From: Symbiodinium natans
Taxonomy: Eukaryota > Sar > Dinophyceae > Suessiales > Symbiodiniaceae
Reading direction: 5' to 3'
DNA length: 20,000 nt
Assembly: GCA_905221605.1 (NCBI GenBank)
Contig: CAJNDS010001580.1
Location: forward strand, 647,224 to 667,223
A model generated the notes under the pieces. That model made no database searches. It was not told the origin of the DNA and saw only the letters and a list, made by a program, of their open reading frames with translations. Position 1 is the first letter of the stretch. Every line of letters starts with the position of its first letter. The position numbers and the translations under genes were made by a program. Shown one piece after another: positions 16,705 through 20,000 of the stretch.

Positions 16705-17853
16705 GCACCCTTGCACGTGACCACGCTCCACGCCTCGGACTTTGGCTCGGCCTTGGCCTCTGAAGCGGCGCTCGAGGAGTTTAGGGTTTAGGGTTTAGAG
16801 TTTAGGGTGTAGGGCTTCTTTAGGGCTGCAGGGCTTGCCTTTTTAGCCCAAACTTACCTACCTTTTAAAAGAGGAGAATAGAAGGAGATCAGAATAAGGA
16901 AGCCTCCTAACAAAGGTAGGCTTTTTTGGGCCTACACATAAGGTTGAGGGTGTAGGGTTTTAGGGCTTGCAGGGCTTTTTGGGTGCAGGGTTTTTAGAGT
17001 TTCGAGGTCAGGGCTTTCAGGCTCCAGGGGGTCTATTGTGGCGGAGGGCTTTAGGGTTGAGGGTGCAGGGCTTTGAGGCTTTGAGCTGTAGGGTTCAGGG
17101 TTTTATGGATAAGGGTTTCGCCTACCAGTCTATAGGCTAAGGGGGGCTGGGATCACCGCTTCTCGACTTGCAGGAGTCTTTCGCGCAGGAAGGAGCCGAC
17201 GTGTGTCTTGGAGGCGATTTGCTCAGGATTTGCGGATTTCAGGTTTTTGTTTTTTGTGTTAAGGGTTTAGGGTTTGGGGTTCAGGGTTTAGGGTTTAGGG
17301 TTTAGGGTTAGGGTTTAGGGTTTAGGGTTGAGGGTTGAGGGTTGAGGGTTGAGGGTTTAGGGTTTAGGGTTCAGGCCTAGGGTTAGGGTTTTACAGGTTT
17401 ATAGAGTTTTGTCGGGTGCAGGGTTTAGGGTTTAGAGTTGTTATAGGTGTATAGGGTTTTATCGGGTTTAGGGTTTGAGGGTTTATAGGTTTATTGTGTT
17501 ATACGTTTATAGGGTTATGAGGTTATAGGGTTTTATCGGGTGTAGGGCATAGGGTTTACAGATGTTAGGCGGCTTCAGGGCAGCTTTCCTTAGTGGGGTG
17601 GCGACACATGCTGCGCGGCACGTGCAGCGATGATAGCAAGAAATAGGAATCCGGAGAATCTTCAGGGTTTATGGTTTCTGGGCCATTCCTTCGTCCAAGT
17701 AGGGAAGACGAAGGAATGGCCCCTAAACCCTAGACCCTAGATCCTCACCCTCTTCTTGTTCCACCTAGAAAGGGTGTCACAGGCTGCCGGGACTCAACCG
17801 TTGCTGCCATCTTCGCAATTAGTAATGGATACGTGTGGGATGCGAGTTTATAA
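16705..17853 (+). CDS. Three-exon 3' end of an unidentified gene with an HVTTLH motif
   Basis: Exons 16705-16776, 17174-17242 and 17773-17853. The first reads APLHVTTLHASDFGSALAS and then EAALE. The second, after a good CTTGCAG acceptor, reads ESFAQEGADVCLGGDLLRI and then CGFQ. The third reads GVTGCRDSTVAAIFAISN, then GYVWDASL and a TAA. All junctions are phase 0. Exon 1 ends CGAG|GAGTTT and exon 2 is preceded by GCAG|GAGTCT (shared AGGAGT); exon 2 ends CAG|GTTTTT. H-V-T-x-L resembles the H-x-T motif of 2H phosphoesterases, including the cyclic phosphodiesterase domain of tRNA ligases, but only one such motif is convincing. It could be the C-terminus of the kinase gene upstream. Confidence 0.55.
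16779..17173. other. Deduced intron with TTTAGGG-type repeats and a fold-back
   Basis: TTTAGGG-type units at 16779-16812, the fold-back at 16845-16934, then degenerate G-rich units (AGGGCTTGCAGGG and similar) to about 17110. Confidence 0.5.
16845..16934. mobile_element. Fold-back element
   Basis: Imperfect inverted ends: AGCCCAAACTTACCTACC on the left (from 16845) and GGTAGGCTTTTTTGGGCC on the right (to about 16932). The central 45 bp is purine-rich and non-coding. Confidence 0.65.
17262..17580 (+). repeat. TTTAGGG array with TTGAGGG block and degenerate tail
   Basis: TTTAGGG units from about 17264, four TTGAGGG at 17328-17355, more TTTAGGG, then a GGTTTATAGGGTTTTATCGGG-like degenerate series to about 17560. 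Confidence 0.92.
17680..17722. other. Perfect 16-bp hairpin
   Basis: GGGCCATTCCTTCGTC (17680-17695) and its exact reverse complement (17707-17722) enclose an 11-nt loop. CCCTAAA units follow immediately. Whether it is a small fold-back element or a structured RNA is unknown. It sits about 50 bp before the last deduced exon of the HVTTLH gene. Confidence 0.85.
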
Positions 17854-18618
17854 AGCCTGGCAAATAGTTAATATTACTCATATGGCCGGGATCAGTACTT
17901 CGAAGATTTTTAAAGAAGGCTTCTAGATTCTAGAGTTGTTGTTTTTCGGGTGTCTCTGTGACTTCCTTGGGTTCGGCTTTTCCTTTGGTCGTTTGCTGCA
18001 GGCCGTAGTTCCTGCGGGCGGGCTTCTGCAAAAGTAGGGGCTCCTGTAAGAAGGCCAAACTTCTGCAAGCTTGAACATCTGCTTGTTGTTCTGGAAGCTA
18101 AGAAGTTCATGTCAATGTGGTTGTCCTTAAACAACCTTATCTGTTTTCATGTGCAAGGTGCTGAAAAGCTCGTGGCCCTCAAATCCTGATAAGGGGGGTC
18201 GCTTAAAGTGAGGAAGTCCTTGGAGTACGCTGTTGCTCCCAGGCCCTACCCTAAACCCTACACCCTAAACCCTAAACCCTAAACCCTAAACCCTAAGTTG
18301 TGCAGTTTTGGGGTACAGAAGGTCAGAATGGCATGCCAAAATTGGGGCTCAACGGTCGAACATGAGGAGCTGCACATGACCCTCAACCCTAAACCCTAAA
18401 CCCTAAACCCTAAATCCTAAACCTAAACCCTGGGGAAAATCCGGGTCGGTCACCTCTCGTCTACCTGTGCTCGCGGTGTCGGCCGCTAAACGAGTCGGTT
18501 TGCCGACCGGGGCGGTTGGTGTCAGGGAATAGCATAGATCGAGTCGGGAACTGTAGATGGCACGTGTTCTGCCACCATTTTTGTGTTGGCTTAAGCTTGG
18601 CATCTGCAAGTCGTGACA
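17854..18618. other. Spacer between the last exon and the palindrome
   Basis: Mostly unique sequence with CCCTAAA arrays at about 18246-18296 and 18384-18430, and a short hairpin (GTCGG TTTG CCGAC, about 18494-18507). Minus-strand readings at 17910-18134 and 18403-18643 have no recognisable domains; I do not call them genes. Confidence 0.6.
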
Positions 18619-19390
18619 TCACAGCCCTCACGGCCCCTCCCAAGCTCTCCTTTTTTTCGTGTCTACGCAGTCCTCACAGGCTCCGCTAGCCGTCATGCAT
18701 TTTTACATGACGCCGTTTGATGAAGTAAGGATGCTTCACAGGGTCTTTGGTTTTCGAAGCCCTGGTTTTTGGGGATCACGAAAGTTTAGGGGGTTCGGTC
18801 CATCTCGCACGTCGTATCTCTCTGGGTCGGCTTCTCTTCCGAAGACACGATTTGGAGGCTGTGCAGCGCCCAATCGGCCCGCAATCGAGCATCGGTGTGA
18901 CAGGAATGAGGCCTTTGCCAGGCCCCGAGGCTATGAAGCAAACACCAAGAACTACGACGATAAATTTCTTATGGCTCTTACATGCTTCTTCCTGGCTCCC
19001 AGCCATGCAGGAAGAAGCATGTAAGAGCCATAAGAAATTGATCGTCGTAGTTCTTGGTGTTTGCTTCATAGCCTCGGGGCCTGGCGAAGCGCCTCATTCC
19101 TGTCACACCGATGCTCGATTGCGGGCCGATTGGGCGCTGCACAGCCTCCAAATCGTGTCTTCGGAAGAGAAGCCGACCCAGAGAGATACGACGTGCGAGA
19201 TGGACCGAGCCCCCTAAACCTTCGTGATCCCCAAAAACCAGGGCTTCGAAAACCAAAGACCCTGTGAAGCATCCTTACTTCATCAAACGGCGTCATGTAA
19301 AAATGCATGACGGCTAGCGGAGCCTGTGAGGACTGCGTAGACACGAAAAAAAAAAAAAGGAGAGCTTGGGAGGGGCCGTGAGGGCTGTGA
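18619..19390. repeat. Near-perfect 772-bp palindrome
   Basis: The left arm 18619-18994 and right arm 19008-19390 are reverse complements around a 13-nt spacer (18995-19007). By eye they differ only by a homopolymer length (7 T at 18651-18657 against 13 A at 19336-19348), one single-base indel with neighbouring changes in the GAGGC...GCCAGG segment, and about three more substitutions: about 99% identity. Mirror ORFs of 121-156 codons occur on both strands because the arms repeat each other; none shows a known domain. No target-site duplication or transposase is evident. Confidence 0.95.
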
Positions 19391-19689
19391 GGGGGCTTGG
19401 GAGCTGCATAGACAGAGGCATGCTTGGGGCTGTGAGGGGGTTTCTGGGTTCCTGACACCACTCCGGGGTGGTCACCGACACTGCTGTGTAGGTGTGTGAC
19501 TCGGAGGGTATCTGGTCCCCGATCGGGTCGAGACGGTGTCTGACTCTGGTGTCTGACACCACGGGCACCCCTAAACCCTAAACCCGAAACCCTAAACCCT
19601 AAACCCTAAACACACCAGGGCCGTCAGAATTGGCAGCGTGGCTTTTGCTCCGCACTGCCTCGCCTGCGCAGCCTCTTTGAACAACTATG
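19391..19689. other. Right flank of the palindrome
   Basis: The motif GGCTGTGAGGGGG is repeated (about 19384 and 19429), a short palindrome GGTGTCTGACACC lies at about 19549-19561, and CCCTAAA units occur at 19570-19611. No gene seen. Confidence 0.6.
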
Positions 19690-19834
19690 CTTGGAGGTTC
19701 AGGGTATTTATAACCCGATTAGAAGAAGTGTAACTAATAACCCACTTATAAGCCCCTGAATTAACCCCAATAGGGTAATAAGTGGGTTCTAAGTGCAGTT
19801 ATAACTGGGTTACGAAGTACCATGAACCTCCACG
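19690..19834. mobile_element. MITE, CTTGGAGG family, copy B
   Basis: Starts CTTGGAGGTTCAGGGTATTT and ends with its imperfect complement (AAGTACCATGAACCTCC). A second nested inverted pair inside (AATAACCCACTTA and TAAGTGGGTT) makes a double hairpin. TA follows the right end; the left flank is TG. About 145 bp. Confidence 0.8.
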
Positions 19835-19913
19835 TAGGCAACACCTGTCGCAGGCATTGGGTTTTGCATTGTAAGCAAAAGGGTGAGCCTTGACATCTGC
19901 TACTATGATACTA

Positions 19914-20000
19914 CTTGGAGGTTCATGGGTACTTAAAACCCCACTCATAAGTCTACATTTCACCTACTTAGGGGACTTAGGGGGTTCATAAGTACAGTTA
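19914..20000. mobile_element. MITE, CTTGGAGG family, copy C (cut by window end)
   Basis: Starts CTTGGAGGTTCATGGGTACT preceded by TA and resembles copies A and B. The right end is outside the window. It lies only 80 bp from copy B. Confidence 0.75.

Noticed and set aside
18659-19256. Mirror ORFs of 92-156 codons on both strands
   Set aside because: They arise from the two arms of the palindrome and have no recognisable protein features.
1-20000. tRNA, rRNA, CRISPR or bacterial operon features
   Set aside because: I looked for conserved tRNA arms, rRNA motifs and regularly spaced direct repeats with unique spacers and found none; the repeats are telomeric or fold-back.

Overview
This window looks like nuclear DNA from a protist, most likely a dinoflagellate (inference, about 0.75; a chromerid or other alga with TTTAGGG-type telomeres is the main alternative). 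Three things support this: very abundant interstitial TTTAGGG/CCCTAAA heptamers, genes on one strand cut into very short exons, and a set of deduced introns with GC or GA as well as GT donors and an AG|G context at both ends, as known for dinoflagellates. I see no bacterial operons, rRNA, tRNA or CRISPR.

Layout. 1-293 is a truncated copy of part of the next gene. 294-815 is AT/TG-rich microsatellite DNA. 867-2132 is an uninterrupted 421-codon armadillo/HEAT-type repeat protein. From about 2296 to 18430 the DNA is crowded with telomere-type heptamers in both orientations. Read island by island, this stretch hides at least one multi-exon plus-strand gene (about 2449-13298, perhaps longer) that no single long ORF reveals. 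Its islands carry, in order, a Walker A motif (GPPGVGKST), CSTDDFF, a YTYDKSKLGRNHAKN segment, IIVDNTN, EMAPY...GY, W..L..RN and ML.RYE. This is the motif order of the N4BP2/AAA_33 family of P-loop polynucleotide-kinase-like proteins. Removing the introns at AG|G direct repeats keeps one reading frame throughout. A second chain of coding islands lies at about 15.5-17.85 kb. Its last three exons join in frame and end in a stop. It may be the 3' part of the same gene or a separate gene.

18619-19390 is a near-perfect 772-bp palindrome with arms of about 380 bp and a 13-nt spacer. Small fold-back, MITE-like elements are scattered through introns and spacers. One family with CTTGGAGG termini and TA flanks is present three times.

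The main biological suggestion is that the introns of the kinase gene behave like inserted units. Their splice sites lie in short direct repeats, and most introns begin with TTTAGGG-type and end with CCCTAAA-type repeats, so the intron RNA could fold end to end. All splice junctions here are deduced from reading frame, motif order and shared flanking bases. No transcript evidence was available.
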